NCBI RefSeq assembly: GCF_900113615.1
Contig: NZ_FOPZ01000002.1
Coordinates: 124,001-188,000 of the forward strand
DNA length: 64,000 nt
From: Halorubrum aquaticum
GTDB taxonomy: Archaea; Halobacteriota; Halobacteria; Halobacteriales; Haloferacaceae
Direction of reading: 5' to 3'
In this document: positions 48,174 to 57,218 of the stretch, in pieces
Layout: each line of letters starts with the position of its first letter
Numbering within the stretch: the stretch's first letter is position 1
Program-made: the position numbers and the translations under genes
Notes under the pieces: model-generated
Database searches by the model: none
What the model was told of the DNA's origin: nothing
The model's input: the letters and a program-made list of their open reading frames with translations, nothing else

Positions 48174-49310
48174 TCAGCGGATCGCCGGCGCGTGTCGCTC
48201 GAACGTCTCCGCGGGGACGCCGTCGACGGCGACGGACTCGACCTCGTGTGTGGGCCACTGGCCCGTCTTCGTGAGCAGTTCGTGGCGGTCGCCGTCGACG
48301 AGGTAGGTGTCCTCGCTTTTCGCGCCGTCGACGGTCGGGTTCCAGGCGTATCCCATCGGCTCGACCACGGGTTCGTCGTGATCGGGTCGCGCGATCCACT
48401 CGCGCCCCGCGTAGCCGGCGGCCCCGCCCTGATGGTGCCGTTTCCACTCCCCGTCGAAGCCCACCGCGTCGTACGCCTCGCGGATCGCCTCGAAGACGTC
48501 GCCGGCGGTTCCCGGCCCGTCTCCGGCGCCGAGGTCGCCGGCGGCGGCCGCGCGGGTGGCGGCGAGCGCCGTGGCCTCGACGCGCGTGGCCGCCCGATGG
48601 CGTCGTTCGAGCCAGTCCGGAGCGTCGAACGCGACGGTCCGGGTGAGCGAGGCGTACAGCCCGTCACGCTCGGCGGTGATCGAGACGAGCGCGTACTCGC
48701 CGAGCGTCTCGTCGGTGGGGACGAAGTGGCGGTAGGACCGTGCGCGCTCCGCCCCCCCGACGAGGACCACCGGCGTGTTCACGTCCCGCGAGGAGAGCGA
48801 GATGTCGATCCCGGCGGCCACCTCGTACTCCGGGTCCTCCGGCTCGAGGTTCCGACAGACGGTCTCGAGCGCCGCCGCGGCCTCGCGACCGAGTTCGCGG
48901 TAGCGGTCCACGTCGTCGTCGGTGAGCGGCTGGCGGAGTCGCCTCGCCTCGATCGGCTCGAACTCCGGCGTGTCGAACTCGGGCGCGTCGAAGTCGACGG
49001 CGGCGGGCAGCGGGGATCGGTCGGCGACGGCTCCCGCGAGCGAGTCCGCGTACCACGGGAAGGACTCGACCGCGAACGCGTCCGGCAGCTGCTCGTCGGC
49101 GAGCCGGTGGGCCTCGATGTCGCTCGTGATCACGCGGAACTCGCCGTCGTAGCCGGCGGCGGCGATACCGTGTCGCGCGTCCGCGTCGACGACGTTGTCG
49201 CCGCCGGTGAGCCACGCGAACCCGTTCGGCTCGGCGAACCACGCGGCCTCGAGCCCGCGGGCGTCGAGGTATTCGTCCAACCGGTCCGCGCGAGCGGAGA
49301 GGTCGACCAT
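48174..49310 (-). CDS. M24-fold (creatinase/prolidase-like) protein missing most metal ligands
   Basis: Pita-bread-fold protein, 378 residues. N-terminal creatinase-like domain begins MVDLSARADRLDEYLDARGL. In the C-terminal domain the usual five metal ligands (D, D, H, E, E) seem changed: 'ALVSITAERDGLYASLTRTV' has Ser where both Asp residues are expected, 'RHHQGGAAGY' keeps His, 'GYAWNPTVDG' has Asn for the first Glu, and 'AKSEDTYLV' keeps the last Glu. A metal-dependent peptidase is therefore doubtful; a creatinase-like metal-free hydrolase or a pseudoenzyme is possible. ATG 49310 follows a GTTTTACTG box at 26 bases. Confidence 0.82.
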   Translation of the reverse strand: MVDLSARADRLDEYLDARGLEAAWFAEPNGFAWLTGGDNVVDADARHGIAAAGYDGEFRVITSDIEAHRLADEQLPDAFAVESFPWYADSLAGAVADRSPLPAAVDFDAPEFDTPEFEPIEARRLRQPLTDDDVDRYRELGREAAAALETVCRNLEPEDPEYEVAAGIDISLSSRDVNTPVVLVGGAERARSYRHFVPTDETLGEYALVSITAERDGLYASLTRTVAFDAPDWLERRHRAATRVEATALAATRAAAAGDLGAGDGPGTAGDVFEAIREAYDAVGFDGEWKRHHQGGAAGYAGREWIARPDHDEPVVEPMGYAWNPTVDGAKSEDTYLVDGDRHELLTKTGQWPTHEVESVAVDGVPAETFERHAPAIR

Positions 49311-49470
49311 ACGACACGGCTCGCGCCGACGCAGTAAAACCGGTCGAAAGCCGTCGACGGTGCGGCGGTGTGCGGCCGTCGATCCGAGTCCGCGATCGTC
49401 CCGCGGGCCCCGAAACGAAAGGTTCAATTACGTCCCCCGGAAACGACGAGATGCGTCAGTAAGCCCCGGC

Positions 49471-49545
49471 GGGTTGGTAGTCTAGTCCGGTTATGACACC
49501 TCCTTGACATGGAGGAGGCCGGCAGTTCAAATCTGCCCCAACCCA
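49471..49545 (+). tRNA. tRNA-Val (anticodon GAC)
   Basis: 75 bases. Acceptor GGGTTGG pairs with CCAACCC, discriminator A. Anticodon stem CCTCC/GGAGG with loop TTGACAT gives anticodon GAC (valine, GUC/GUU codons). T-arm GGCAG-TTCAAAT-CTGCC. No encoded CCA. Upstream TTCAATTACG about 40 bases away may be its promoter. No integrase or attachment repeat is near. Confidence 0.97.
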
Positions 49546-49663
49546 TTCTCGACGACACGACGAGCGACGGCGATGAGTCGTGTCGCGTTCTCGAGCGCGT
49601 TCCGGAACCCGGGTCGTCGAGCGACCGTCGAGGATTTATTTTCTTCGAGGGAGACCTCGACCC

Positions 49664-50482
49664 ATGCCACACAGCGTCTGTCTCACGTACGACTTCGACG
49701 CCGTCGCCGGGTGGACGAGCGCCGGAATGCCGGAGTACCGATCGTGGGGCGTCTACGGGGCCGAGACCTGCGTCCCGCGACTGCTCGACCTCCACGACCG
49801 GACCGGTGTCCCCTCGACGTGGTTCGTTCCGGGACACACGATCGAGAGCTTCCCCGAGGCCGCCGGAGAGATCCACGACCGCGGCCACGAGATCCAACAC
49901 CACGGGTGGAGCCACGACCCGCTCCCCTCGTTCGGCTCGCGGGAGGCCGAGCGCCGCGACTTCGTCCGCGGGATCGAGGCCATCGAGGAGTTGACCGGCG
50001 AGACGCCGACCGGCTTCCGGAACCCCGCGGGCGGCTTCTCGGAACACACCGTCGACCTGCTTCGGGAGTTCGACTTCGAGTGGGACTCCAGCGGCACCGA
50101 ACGCGACCTCCGACCCTACTACCTCCGCGAACGGGGGACCGTCGAGCCCGGAGCGCCGTACCGACGCGGCGAGCGGACCGACCTCGTGACGGTCCCGGTC
50201 CCGTGGCACCGCGACGACTGGCTCCAACTCTTCCCCGTGGCCTCCGACCCGCAGTTCGTCTCCTACGGCCACGAGCCCGACGTGTTCGGCCGCTGGCGGA
50301 CGGAACTGAGATGGATGCGCGAACGCGTCGAGGAGGGCGTCCTGACGCTGTTATTACACCCGCAGTGTGCCGGTCGCGCCCCGTTCGTCGCCGAGCTCGA
50401 GGCGTTCATCGACGACGTGAGCGAACTCCCCGACACGGAGTTCGCCGACGTCTCGACCGTCGTCGAGTCGTTCTCGGGGTAG
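49664..50482 (+). CDS. Polysaccharide deacetylase family protein
   Basis: NodB-homology carbohydrate esterase, 272 residues, removing N- or O-acetyl groups or acting on related imides such as allantoin (PuuE-like). The start is MPHSVCLTYDFDAVAGWT, with the TYDFD motif 1 (catalytic Asp pair), then 'GHEIQHHGWSHDP' near residue 84 (motif 2, two His metal ligands), 'PTGFRNPAGGFSEHTVDLLR' near 122 (motif 3) and 'TLLLHPQCAGR' near 230 (motif 5). A TTTATTTTC box 26 bases before the ATG supports the start. Cytoplasmic because no signal peptide. Confidence 0.9.
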   Translation: MPHSVCLTYDFDAVAGWTSAGMPEYRSWGVYGAETCVPRLLDLHDRTGVPSTWFVPGHTIESFPEAAGEIHDRGHEIQHHGWSHDPLPSFGSREAERRDFVRGIEAIEELTGETPTGFRNPAGGFSEHTVDLLREFDFEWDSSGTERDLRPYYLRERGTVEPGAPYRRGERTDLVTVPVPWHRDDWLQLFPVASDPQFVSYGHEPDVFGRWRTELRWMRERVEEGVLTLLLHPQCAGRAPFVAELEAFIDDVSELPDTEFADVSTVVESFSG

Positions 50483-50498
50483 GCGCGACGGGGGTTCC

Positions 50499-51932
50499 TC
50501 AGTCGTCGCCGCCCGCGCTCGACCGGTAGCGTCGACTCACGACCTTCCAGCGGCCGGACCGGAACAGCCCGTAGTTGATGATCCCCGGGACGAACGGCTC
50601 CAGGATCAGCGCCAGGTAGAGCCCGACGACGCCGAGCGGCGTGACGAGTCCGAGGAGCGCGGCGGGAAGCGCGAAGACGTACCGACCGAGCAGCGAGGCG
50701 ACGAAGGGCCACCGAGTGTCGCCGGCACCGACGAGCGCGCCCGAGGCCGTCCCGTCGAGGCCGAGTCCGACGGCGCTCACGGCCGCGACGGCGATGAACG
50801 TCGCGGTCGCGGCGACCTCCTCGGGCCCGGAGACGAAGAGTTCCGCGAGCGGCGACGAGAACAGGACCACGACCGCGGCGAGGAGCACGTAGATCACCAT
50901 CGCGAGCCGAATGATCTCCGCGCCGTAGGCGCCGGCTTCCTCCTCCTCGTCGGCACCGAGCCGCTGGCCGACGAGGGAACTCGACGCCAGCGACATCCCC
51001 CAGTTGACGCTGTTTATCATCGCACGAACCCGCCGTGCGACCTCGAGGGCGGTCACGACGACCGGTCCGAACGAGGAGGCGACCCATAAAAGCGGGAAGA
51101 CCACGAGCCCCTGTGCGAGCCGACGGCCGATCTCGGGGGCGGAGACCTCGAGCAACTGCCGAACGATCCCCGCGTCGACGACCGGTCTCGATATCGAGAT
51201 CGGAACCGGACTCGGCTCCATTCCCAGCCCGCCGTACGAGCGGCCGAGCATCCCCCACCCGAGGACGACCATCACCGCGCCGGTCGAGAGCGTCGTCCCC
51301 AACGCGACCCCGGCGACGCCCATGTCGAGCCCGAAGATGAACAGCGCGCTGAGCACGACGTTGAGCACCGCGCCGCCCGTTCGGGCGACCATCTCGGTGA
51401 AGGTGTCCCCGACGCCGGTGTACGTCCGGCTGGCGATGAGGTTCAGCGTCTCGAACAGCACGGCCGGCGTGACGTACAACAGGTAGGTCGTCCCGTACTG
51501 AAGCGACTCGGGCCCGGCACCCAACACGGCGATCAGCTCGGGGGCGAACAGCGCGAAAAGCGCCATGACCGGAAGCGACACCGCCGCCGCGAGCAGGGCG
51601 CTCTGTGTGACAACGCGCGAGGCGCGGCGGGTGCGACCGCCGCCGTAGTTCTGTGAGACGAGACTCACCGTCCCGCCCGCCAGTCCGAGCCCCAACAGGA
51701 CGACGATGCTCCAGTAGCCGAGCGCGAACGCCAGCCCCGCCGTTCCGGCGGTGCCGATGGCGATCCCGACCATCGCCAGGTCCGCGGTCTGTTTCGACAT
51801 GATCGCGAACCCCGTGACCACCCGCGGCCAGGCGAGATCGAGCGTCGGACGGAACCGATCGGCGTCGATGATCCCCCAGCGATCGAGGAGTCTCCCGAGG
51901 GCGTCGATCGGACCGTCACGAGGGGTCGGCAT
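50499..51932 (-). CDS. MATE family efflux transporter (second)
   Basis: Multidrug/toxic-compound extrusion antiporter, 477 residues, about twelve helices. 'DLAMVGIAIGTAGTAGLAFA' near residue 44 and 'LVSQNYGGGRTRRASRVVTQ' near 92 are MATE landmarks. The second half has 'MSLASSSLVGQRLGADEEEE' near 300, the repeat of the same G-Q-x-L-G-A motif. ATG 51932 is preferred to an upstream start eight codons away. It shows no adjacent regulator, unlike the first MATE gene at 26.4 kb; convergent with the deacetylase. Confidence 0.9.
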   Translation of the reverse strand: MPTPRDGPIDALGRLLDRWGIIDADRFRPTLDLAWPRVVTGFAIMSKQTADLAMVGIAIGTAGTAGLAFALGYWSIVVLLGLGLAGGTVSLVSQNYGGGRTRRASRVVTQSALLAAAVSLPVMALFALFAPELIAVLGAGPESLQYGTTYLLYVTPAVLFETLNLIASRTYTGVGDTFTEMVARTGGAVLNVVLSALFIFGLDMGVAGVALGTTLSTGAVMVVLGWGMLGRSYGGLGMEPSPVPISISRPVVDAGIVRQLLEVSAPEIGRRLAQGLVVFPLLWVASSFGPVVVTALEVARRVRAMINSVNWGMSLASSSLVGQRLGADEEEEAGAYGAEIIRLAMVIYVLLAAVVVLFSSPLAELFVSGPEEVAATATFIAVAAVSAVGLGLDGTASGALVGAGDTRWPFVASLLGRYVFALPAALLGLVTPLGVVGLYLALILEPFVPGIINYGLFRSGRWKVVSRRYRSSAGGDD

Positions 51933-52056
51933 GGACTGTACTGGCCCGGACGGCACTTCGCTCTGGCGGCTTCCGGAGTCGATTGCCGGAGTTCGAAGGC
52001 GAAGCGGCCCGGCGGAGAAAAGCGGCGATCGGCGGCGACGACCGGAACCGACCGAG

Positions 52057-52260
52057 TCAGTACAGCTGTCGCTCCCGCGACTCCCGTTCCTCCTCCTCTT
52101 CTGCCTCCGCTTTCAGCTGCTTCCGACCCTCTCGGTACTCCCGGATCCCCGGGATCAGCTTGTTCTTGACGTCGAGCACGAACGAGACGATCCCGTACGC
52201 CCAGAAGAAGAACAGCACGGTCATCCCGCCGTAGTAGACCAAGGCGACGACGTTACTCAT
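52057..52260 (-). CDS. Small membrane protein at the end of the sugar ABC operon
   Basis: 67 residues, with one or two hydrophobic stretches ('VVALVYYGGMTVLFFFWAYG', then 'IVSFVLDVKNKL') and a coiled, highly charged C-terminus 'RKQLKAEAEEEEERESRERQ'. ATG overlaps the ATPase stop by eight bases (ATGAGTAA), so it is translated from the same operon. Homologues at the end of haloarchaeal sugar ABC operons are familiar, but without assigned function. Confidence 0.75.
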   Translation of the reverse strand: MSNVVALVYYGGMTVLFFFWAYGIVSFVLDVKNKLIPGIREYREGRKQLKAEAEEEEERESRERQLY

Positions 52261-53452
52261 CGCCACCACCCGAGCGGGTGTCCGAGACCCGGGATTCGAA
52301 GCCCGAAGCGGAGAGGTCGTCGACGCCGTGGACCAACGCGTCGCCGGAGGCGCTGTCGAAGAGGTGGACCTTCGTACGGTCGAAGACGACCTCCATCGAC
52401 TCGTCCTCCTCGATCTCCCGGTCCGGGTCGACGCTCATCAACAGCTGGTCCGAGCCGGCCGCGTCGCCCTTCATCGTCCCGCCGTCCGTCTCGTCGAAGG
52501 TGAGGTAGACGAAGATCTGGTCGCCCATCGGTTCGAGCACGTCCGTTGTCACGTGGATGGGCTTCGACGGCGTCGAGATGGCTCCCTGCGTGTCGGTCGG
52601 GTAGACGTCCTCGGGTCGGACCCCGACCGTGACGTCGTCGCCCGCGGACGCGTCGGGGACGTTCTCGACGTCGAGATCGATCGAGAAGTCGTCGGTCTCC
52701 GCCGCGTTCGCGGTCAGTTTCCCCGGGAGCAGGTTCATCGACGGCGAGCCGATGAAGCCGGCCACGAAGAGGTTCGCCGGCTCGTTATAACAGACGAGCG
52801 GCGGGTCGATCTGCTGGAGCTCGCCCCCGTCTATCACGGCGATCCGGTCGGACATCGTCATCGCCTCCGCCTGGTCGTGGGTGACGTAGATGATGGTGGT
52901 GTCGAGCTCCTTGTGGAGCCGCTGGAGCTCCGTCCGCATGTGGACGCGCAGCTTGGCGTCCAGGTTCGCGAGCGGCTCGTCCATGAGGAAGACGTCCGGC
53001 TCGCGGACGATCGCGCGGGCGATCGCGACCCGCTGCCGCTGGCCGCCGGACATCTCCTCGGGCATCCGGTCGAGCATCCCCTCGAGCTGGACGACGTCGG
53101 TTGCGTGTTCGACGCGTCGGTCGATCTCGTCCGGGTCGTAATCGCGGAGCCGGAGTCCGAACGAGATGTTCTCGTAGACGTCCATGTGCGGGAACAGCGC
53201 GATGTTCTGGAACACCATCGCGACCCCGCGGTCCTTCGGCGGCAGGTTCGTGACGTCCAGGTCTCCGATGGTGATCGTCCCCTCGGTCGGTTTCGTGAGC
53301 CCGGCGATCGTCTCCATCGTGGTCGACTTGCCGCACCCCGACGGGCCGACGAGACAGATGAACTCCCCGTCGTCGATGTCGAGGTTCATGTCGTCGACCG
53401 CCGTGACGTCCTCGTAGCGTTTCGTGACGTGTTCGAGTGTTAAGTTGGCCAT
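52253..53452 (-). CDS. ABC transporter ATP-binding protein, MalK/UgpC type
   Basis: Sugar importer ATPase, 399 residues. Walker A GPSGCGKST is near residue 38, signature 'EMSGGQRQRVAIARAIV' near 133, Walker B 'VFLMDEPLANLDAKLRVHM' near 156, then 'IIYVTHDQAEAMTMSDRIAV' near 192. A C-terminal OB/TOBE domain (about 240-375) contains 'VTVGVRPEDVYPTD', the MalK-type regulatory motif. Gap of four bases from the permease. Position in the operon with sugar-binding protein supports carbohydrate transport. Confidence 0.93.
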   Translation of the reverse strand: MANLTLEHVTKRYEDVTAVDDMNLDIDDGEFICLVGPSGCGKSTTMETIAGLTKPTEGTITIGDLDVTNLPPKDRGVAMVFQNIALFPHMDVYENISFGLRLRDYDPDEIDRRVEHATDVVQLEGMLDRMPEEMSGGQRQRVAIARAIVREPDVFLMDEPLANLDAKLRVHMRTELQRLHKELDTTIIYVTHDQAEAMTMSDRIAVIDGGELQQIDPPLVCYNEPANLFVAGFIGSPSMNLLPGKLTANAAETDDFSIDLDVENVPDASAGDDVTVGVRPEDVYPTDTQGAISTPSKPIHVTTDVLEPMGDQIFVYLTFDETDGGTMKGDAAGSDQLLMSVDPDREIEEDESMEVVFDRTKVHLFDSASGDALVHGVDDLSASGFESRVSDTRSGGGDE

Positions 53453-53456
53453 GGAA

Positions 53457-54452
53457 TCACTCCTTGAGTCCGCCCGCAGTCAGTCCGCTGACGATCCGCT
53501 CCTGTGCGACGATGACGATGATCACGATCGGCAACACCCCGACGATGCTCGCGGCCGCCATGAGGTTGAACTCCGTCGTGTACTGCGTCTGGTAGCTCAG
53601 GATACCGCCGAGAAGCGGCGACCAGTTCTCGGGGTTGTTCTCCAGCGCCATGATCGAGCTGAAGAAGTACTCGTTGTAGACCGTGATGAACGTCAACACG
53701 GCCGCGGTCGCGAGTCCCGGCGCCGAAAGCGGCATGATCACCCTGACGAGCGCGCCGAGCCGGGTCGTTCCCTCGACCCTCGCGGCGTCCTCCAGCCCGT
53801 CGGGGATCTGCGCGTAGAAGGTCGTGAGAATGAAGATCGCGAGCGGTAAGAACAGCGCGCTGAACGGCAACACCATGCTCGCGGGGGTGTTCACGAGCCG
53901 CGGCGACTCGAACAGTTCGATCCCGAGGAACGGGATCACGACGGCGTTCCCGAGGAACGCGTCGAAGAGCGGCACGAGGAACGCCGCCGGCGGGAAATAC
54001 GAGATCATCAACACGACGAGCATGAGGAGCCCCCGGCCCGGGAATTCGAGCCGCCCGAAGACGTACCCGGCGAGCGTGGCGACCGCGAGGACGATCACCG
54101 TCGTCGAGATGGCGAGCACGAAGCTGTTGAACATGAACAGGTGGAACGGCACCTGCTCGAACATCTCGACGAACGCGTACACGTTGAACCCCTGCGGGTG
54201 CGGGAACTCGATCCCGATGATCGGCAGGGACCAGTCGCCCGTGAGGATCTGGCTCGTCGGCGTCAACGCCAACACGAGCAGCCAGTAGAACGGGAACAAC
54301 GTCGTGACCAGGAAGAAGCCGGCCGCGACGATGAAGAGCGCCCGGTAGAGCCGGTCGCGCTTCTCCTGGTTCTCGATCACGCTGCTGGTCCACCGCGCCA
54401 GCGGACCGCCCTCCGATTCCGTCGAGTCGTTCGATCCGTCGGTGGTTGCCAT
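53457..54452 (-). CDS. Sugar ABC transporter permease, UgpE/MalG type
   Basis: Inner-membrane permease, 331 residues, with an unusually long hydrophilic N-terminus, then six helices starting 'LFIVAAGFFLVTTLFPFYWL'. The EAA loop is 'IPDGLEDAARVEGTTRLGAL' near residue 218. The C-terminal 'QERIVSGLTAGGLKE' is the standard ending of this permease class. The start overlaps the following region of the other permease with one base between genes. Confidence 0.93.
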   Translation of the reverse strand: MATTDGSNDSTESEGGPLARWTSSVIENQEKRDRLYRALFIVAAGFFLVTTLFPFYWLLVLALTPTSQILTGDWSLPIIGIEFPHPQGFNVYAFVEMFEQVPFHLFMFNSFVLAISTTVIVLAVATLAGYVFGRLEFPGRGLLMLVVLMISYFPPAAFLVPLFDAFLGNAVVIPFLGIELFESPRLVNTPASMVLPFSALFLPLAIFILTTFYAQIPDGLEDAARVEGTTRLGALVRVIMPLSAPGLATAAVLTFITVYNEYFFSSIMALENNPENWSPLLGGILSYQTQYTTEFNLMAAASIVGVLPIVIIVIVAQERIVSGLTAGGLKE

Positions 54453-54453
54453 G

Positions 54454-55458
54454 TCAGAACCCCTCCTTGTACCGCTGGTAGATGACGACCGAGGCGATCA
54501 TCCCGACGATCCCCGCGGTGACGAACGCGATCGCCGAGGAGAGCCCGCGACTGGTGTAGAACGTCTCGACGACCATACACGACAGCGACGGGACGGTCGT
54601 ACAGCTCGAGACCGTGTCGATCAGCCCGTAGATCCGCATCGCGTTGATCGTCCGGAAGAGGACGGCGATGATGAGCGTGGGCAACACGAGCGGGAACGTG
54701 ATCAGCTTGAACTGCTGCCAGGGGCTCGCGCCCGCGACCTTGGCCACGTCGTAGAGGTTCCGGTCGATGCTCTGGAGCCCCGCGAGGATGAGGAGCGCCA
54801 TGAACGCCGACGTCTTCCAGATGTCGGCCACCGTGATGATCAGGAACGTGCTCGCCGGGTCGTTGAGCGTGTTCGTCTCCGCCACGAGGCCGAGCGGCGC
54901 GAGGTAGCTGGTCAGGAAGCCGGTGCTCGGGTGGAACATCAGATAGAAGATCATTCCCTGGATGACGAGCGGGATCGCCCACGGGATGATGATCGCCGCG
55001 CGAACCCACCGCCGCCCGTAGAAGTCCTTATCGAGGATGAGCGCCTGCCCGAACCCGATGATCGTCTCGAAGGAGACGCTCACGAGCGTGAAGAGCAGGG
55101 TCACGATCAGGGTGCTTCGAACCCATCCGTCGACGTGGACGAACGGGAAGCTCCCGGACGTCGTCACGTCGGGGAGGAAGGTGACCGACCCGGGGAGACT
55201 CGGGTTCGCCGCGCCGGTGAACAGGTCGACGTAGTTCTGGAGTCCGACGAACGTCGGCTCGCCGGCGCCCAACACGCCGGTGAAAAGCGACAGCTCGAAC
55301 GTCCGTAACAGCGGGTAAAAGGCGATCGCCCCGAGCAGGACGAAGACGGGAGTCAAGAGCAGGTAGGCGAACGCGGTCTCGCCGAGGTTCTCGAGCCATC
55401 GGCTGAACGAGACGACGGGTCCCGGCCACTTCGATTCGTGTTCGCGTCCGGTGCTCAT
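54454..55458 (-). CDS. Sugar ABC transporter permease, UgpA/MalF type
   Basis: 334 residues, six hydrophobic helices: 'AFAYLLLTPVFVLLGAIAFY' near residue 29, then 'ALPLVIQGMIFYLMF'-like helix near 150. EAA loop 'QSIDRNLYDVAKVAGASPWQ' near 235. The stretch 'SSCTTVPSLSCMVVETFY' near 285 contains an extra pair of cysteines, not typical for the class. ATG is two bases after the binding-protein stop. Confidence 0.92.
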   Translation of the reverse strand: MSTGREHESKWPGPVVSFSRWLENLGETAFAYLLLTPVFVLLGAIAFYPLLRTFELSLFTGVLGAGEPTFVGLQNYVDLFTGAANPSLPGSVTFLPDVTTSGSFPFVHVDGWVRSTLIVTLLFTLVSVSFETIIGFGQALILDKDFYGRRWVRAAIIIPWAIPLVIQGMIFYLMFHPSTGFLTSYLAPLGLVAETNTLNDPASTFLIITVADIWKTSAFMALLILAGLQSIDRNLYDVAKVAGASPWQQFKLITFPLVLPTLIIAVLFRTINAMRIYGLIDTVSSCTTVPSLSCMVVETFYTSRGLSSAIAFVTAGIVGMIASVVIYQRYKEGF

Positions 55459-55460
55459 CG

Positions 55461-56951
55461 TTACGACCCGCTTTCCTCGCTCGCTTCGATGGCGTCTTGA
55501 AGTGTCGATGCGGCGTCAGCCGGGCTCGTGTCGCCGGCGACTGCGGAGTTGACCTGTTCGGCGATGGTCGTCGACTGCGAGGGCCACTGGGTCGTGACCG
55601 GCCGCGGCATCGCTCCCTGCCCGGCCACCTGAAGCGTGCCCATGTAGTTCGCAACCACGCCGACGCTCTCGGGGTCGGTCACGTCGTCCGCCTCGAAGAG
55701 GTCCGGCTTCGGCGGGAGCCACGCGATGGTCTCGAGCATGCCGATGTTGAAGTCGTCCTGCGTGGTGGCACGAAGCACCTCCAAGGCCGCCTCCTTGTTC
55801 TCGGAGTTGGGGTTCATCGTGAGGTGCCAACCGCCCTGTGCGGAGGTCGAGCCGCCGGTGCCCGGGTACGCGCCCTCGCCGTCCTCGACCGCGTACGGCA
55901 TCGGCATCGTGCCGAGGTCGCTCTCGTCGTCGAAGCTCTCGTAGTCGCCCGTGAGCGCCTCCACGATCGCGTACGGCCAGTTGCGGTGGAAGGCGGCCTG
56001 TCCCTCCGTGAACGGCGCGAGCGCCGGGTTCTCCGTCCAGGACGTGATGTCCGGGGAGGCGAGTCCGGTGGGGTACGCGTCGAGGGTGTTCTCGTCGTCC
56101 TCGGTCGCCGCGAGCGTGTACATCATGCTCAGCGCCTCGATGAACTCGGGCTCGTCGATGGTGACCGGACGGTCGCCGACCGGGCCCTGGAGGTTCTCGT
56201 TGCCGCCGAAGTACGCGCCGCCGAAGGAGGTCATGACCTCGTTGAAGCTACAACAGGCGGTGCCCTCGTAGACGTCCATCTGCGTCGAGAACCCGAACTC
56301 GGCGCTCGAGGCGTCGACGATCTCCTGAGCCATCTCGCCCCACTCCTGCCAGGTCATCGGCTCGGTCTCCCACTGGGCGAAGTCCTCGTCGGTGTAGCCG
56401 GCCTCGCGGGCGTAGTTCTTGTTGTACATCATCACCGCGTAGTCCGGGAACAGCGGGACGCCGAACAGGTCCCCGCTCTCGGTGTCCCGGACGGTGTCGG
56501 TGAACGCCTGGAAGTAGTCCTCGTTGATGGTCGAGAGCGTCTCGTCGTCCAGTTCCTCGGAGAGGTTCGCGAGGTAGCCCCGCTGGATGAAGACGTTCGC
56601 CCAGCCGGTGTCCATCATGAACAGGTCGGGGCTGGTCTCCTCGGCCTGGAGCAGGGAGACGTACTGGTCCCGCTGTTCGCCGGTGTCGTTGGACTGCTCG
56701 CTGAACTCGATCTCGACGTCCTCGCTGAGGCCGTTCTCGTAGAGGAGTCCGGGCATGTCCTCCCTGATGTCCTCGATGGTGGTCGAGCCCATGGCGATCG
56801 TCACGGACGACCCGGAACTACCCTCGTCGCCGCCGTAGATACATCCCGAGAGGCTCGCTGCCGCCCCTCCGGCCCCGGTGGCCTTGATGAACTTCCGGCG
56901 GGAGACGCTCGATCCGGTCCGACTCACATCGTGTGAACCACTGTCCTCCAT
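55461..56951 (-). CDS. Sugar-binding extracellular protein (family 1), TAT lipoprotein
   Basis: Extracellular solute-binding protein of 496 residues. The start has SRRKFIKATG (twin-arginine) and a lipobox ASLSGC giving a lipidated Cys at about residue 37. 'LFMMDTGWANVFIQRGYLAN' near 115 and 'RNWPYAIVEALTGDYESFDD' near 325 are typical of MalE/Ugp-type cluster D proteins. The first of a five-gene operon, with permeases, ATPase and small membrane protein. Substrate probably glucose, trehalose or maltose by analogy with haloarchaeal tsg operons, but not shown by sequence. Confidence 0.92.
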   Translation of the reverse strand: MEDSGSHDVSRTGSSVSRRKFIKATGAGGAAASLSGCIYGGDEGSSGSSVTIAMGSTTIEDIREDMPGLLYENGLSEDVEIEFSEQSNDTGEQRDQYVSLLQAEETSPDLFMMDTGWANVFIQRGYLANLSEELDDETLSTINEDYFQAFTDTVRDTESGDLFGVPLFPDYAVMMYNKNYAREAGYTDEDFAQWETEPMTWQEWGEMAQEIVDASSAEFGFSTQMDVYEGTACCSFNEVMTSFGGAYFGGNENLQGPVGDRPVTIDEPEFIEALSMMYTLAATEDDENTLDAYPTGLASPDITSWTENPALAPFTEGQAAFHRNWPYAIVEALTGDYESFDDESDLGTMPMPYAVEDGEGAYPGTGGSTSAQGGWHLTMNPNSENKEAALEVLRATTQDDFNIGMLETIAWLPPKPDLFEADDVTDPESVGVVANYMGTLQVAGQGAMPRPVTTQWPSQSTTIAEQVNSAVAGDTSPADAASTLQDAIEASEESGS

Positions 56952-56972
56952 GGCAGATCGTGTTATTTGTGT

Positions 56973-56985
56973 CTATTTATAATTA
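56973..56985 (-). promoter_or_regulatory. TATA box of the sugar ABC operon
   Basis: TTATAAATAGACA region on the minus strand, 25-30 bases before the binding-protein ATG, inside a very AT-rich patch (56960-57018). TAGTAACTA at 57008-57016 is a small perfect palindrome that could be an operator. Confidence 0.6.
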
Positions 56986-57218
56986 ATGGTGGCTATTACA
57001 ACACCGGTAGTAACTAATTGTGCGAGTGAACGTCGGGGGAGGGTCGAACGTCACACTCGGGGCCGGACGCCGCCGCCGGGAGGCCGATCCATCATATCAT
57101 CGAGGCCGACGACAAAAAGTTTCGGTCCATCAACAGATCGGCGGAGGTGATCGGTCGGTCGCCGTCGCGCGGTCGGCGACGTGTTTTTATCCGTTCGGCG
57201 TGGTCTTCGACCGAGACG

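Noticed and set aside
49471-49600. Integration site at tRNA-Val(GAC)
   Set aside because: No integrase gene or direct copy of the tRNA 3' end found nearby. The tRNA-Val(CAC) gene at 59628 differs and is separated by 10 kb of ordinary genes.
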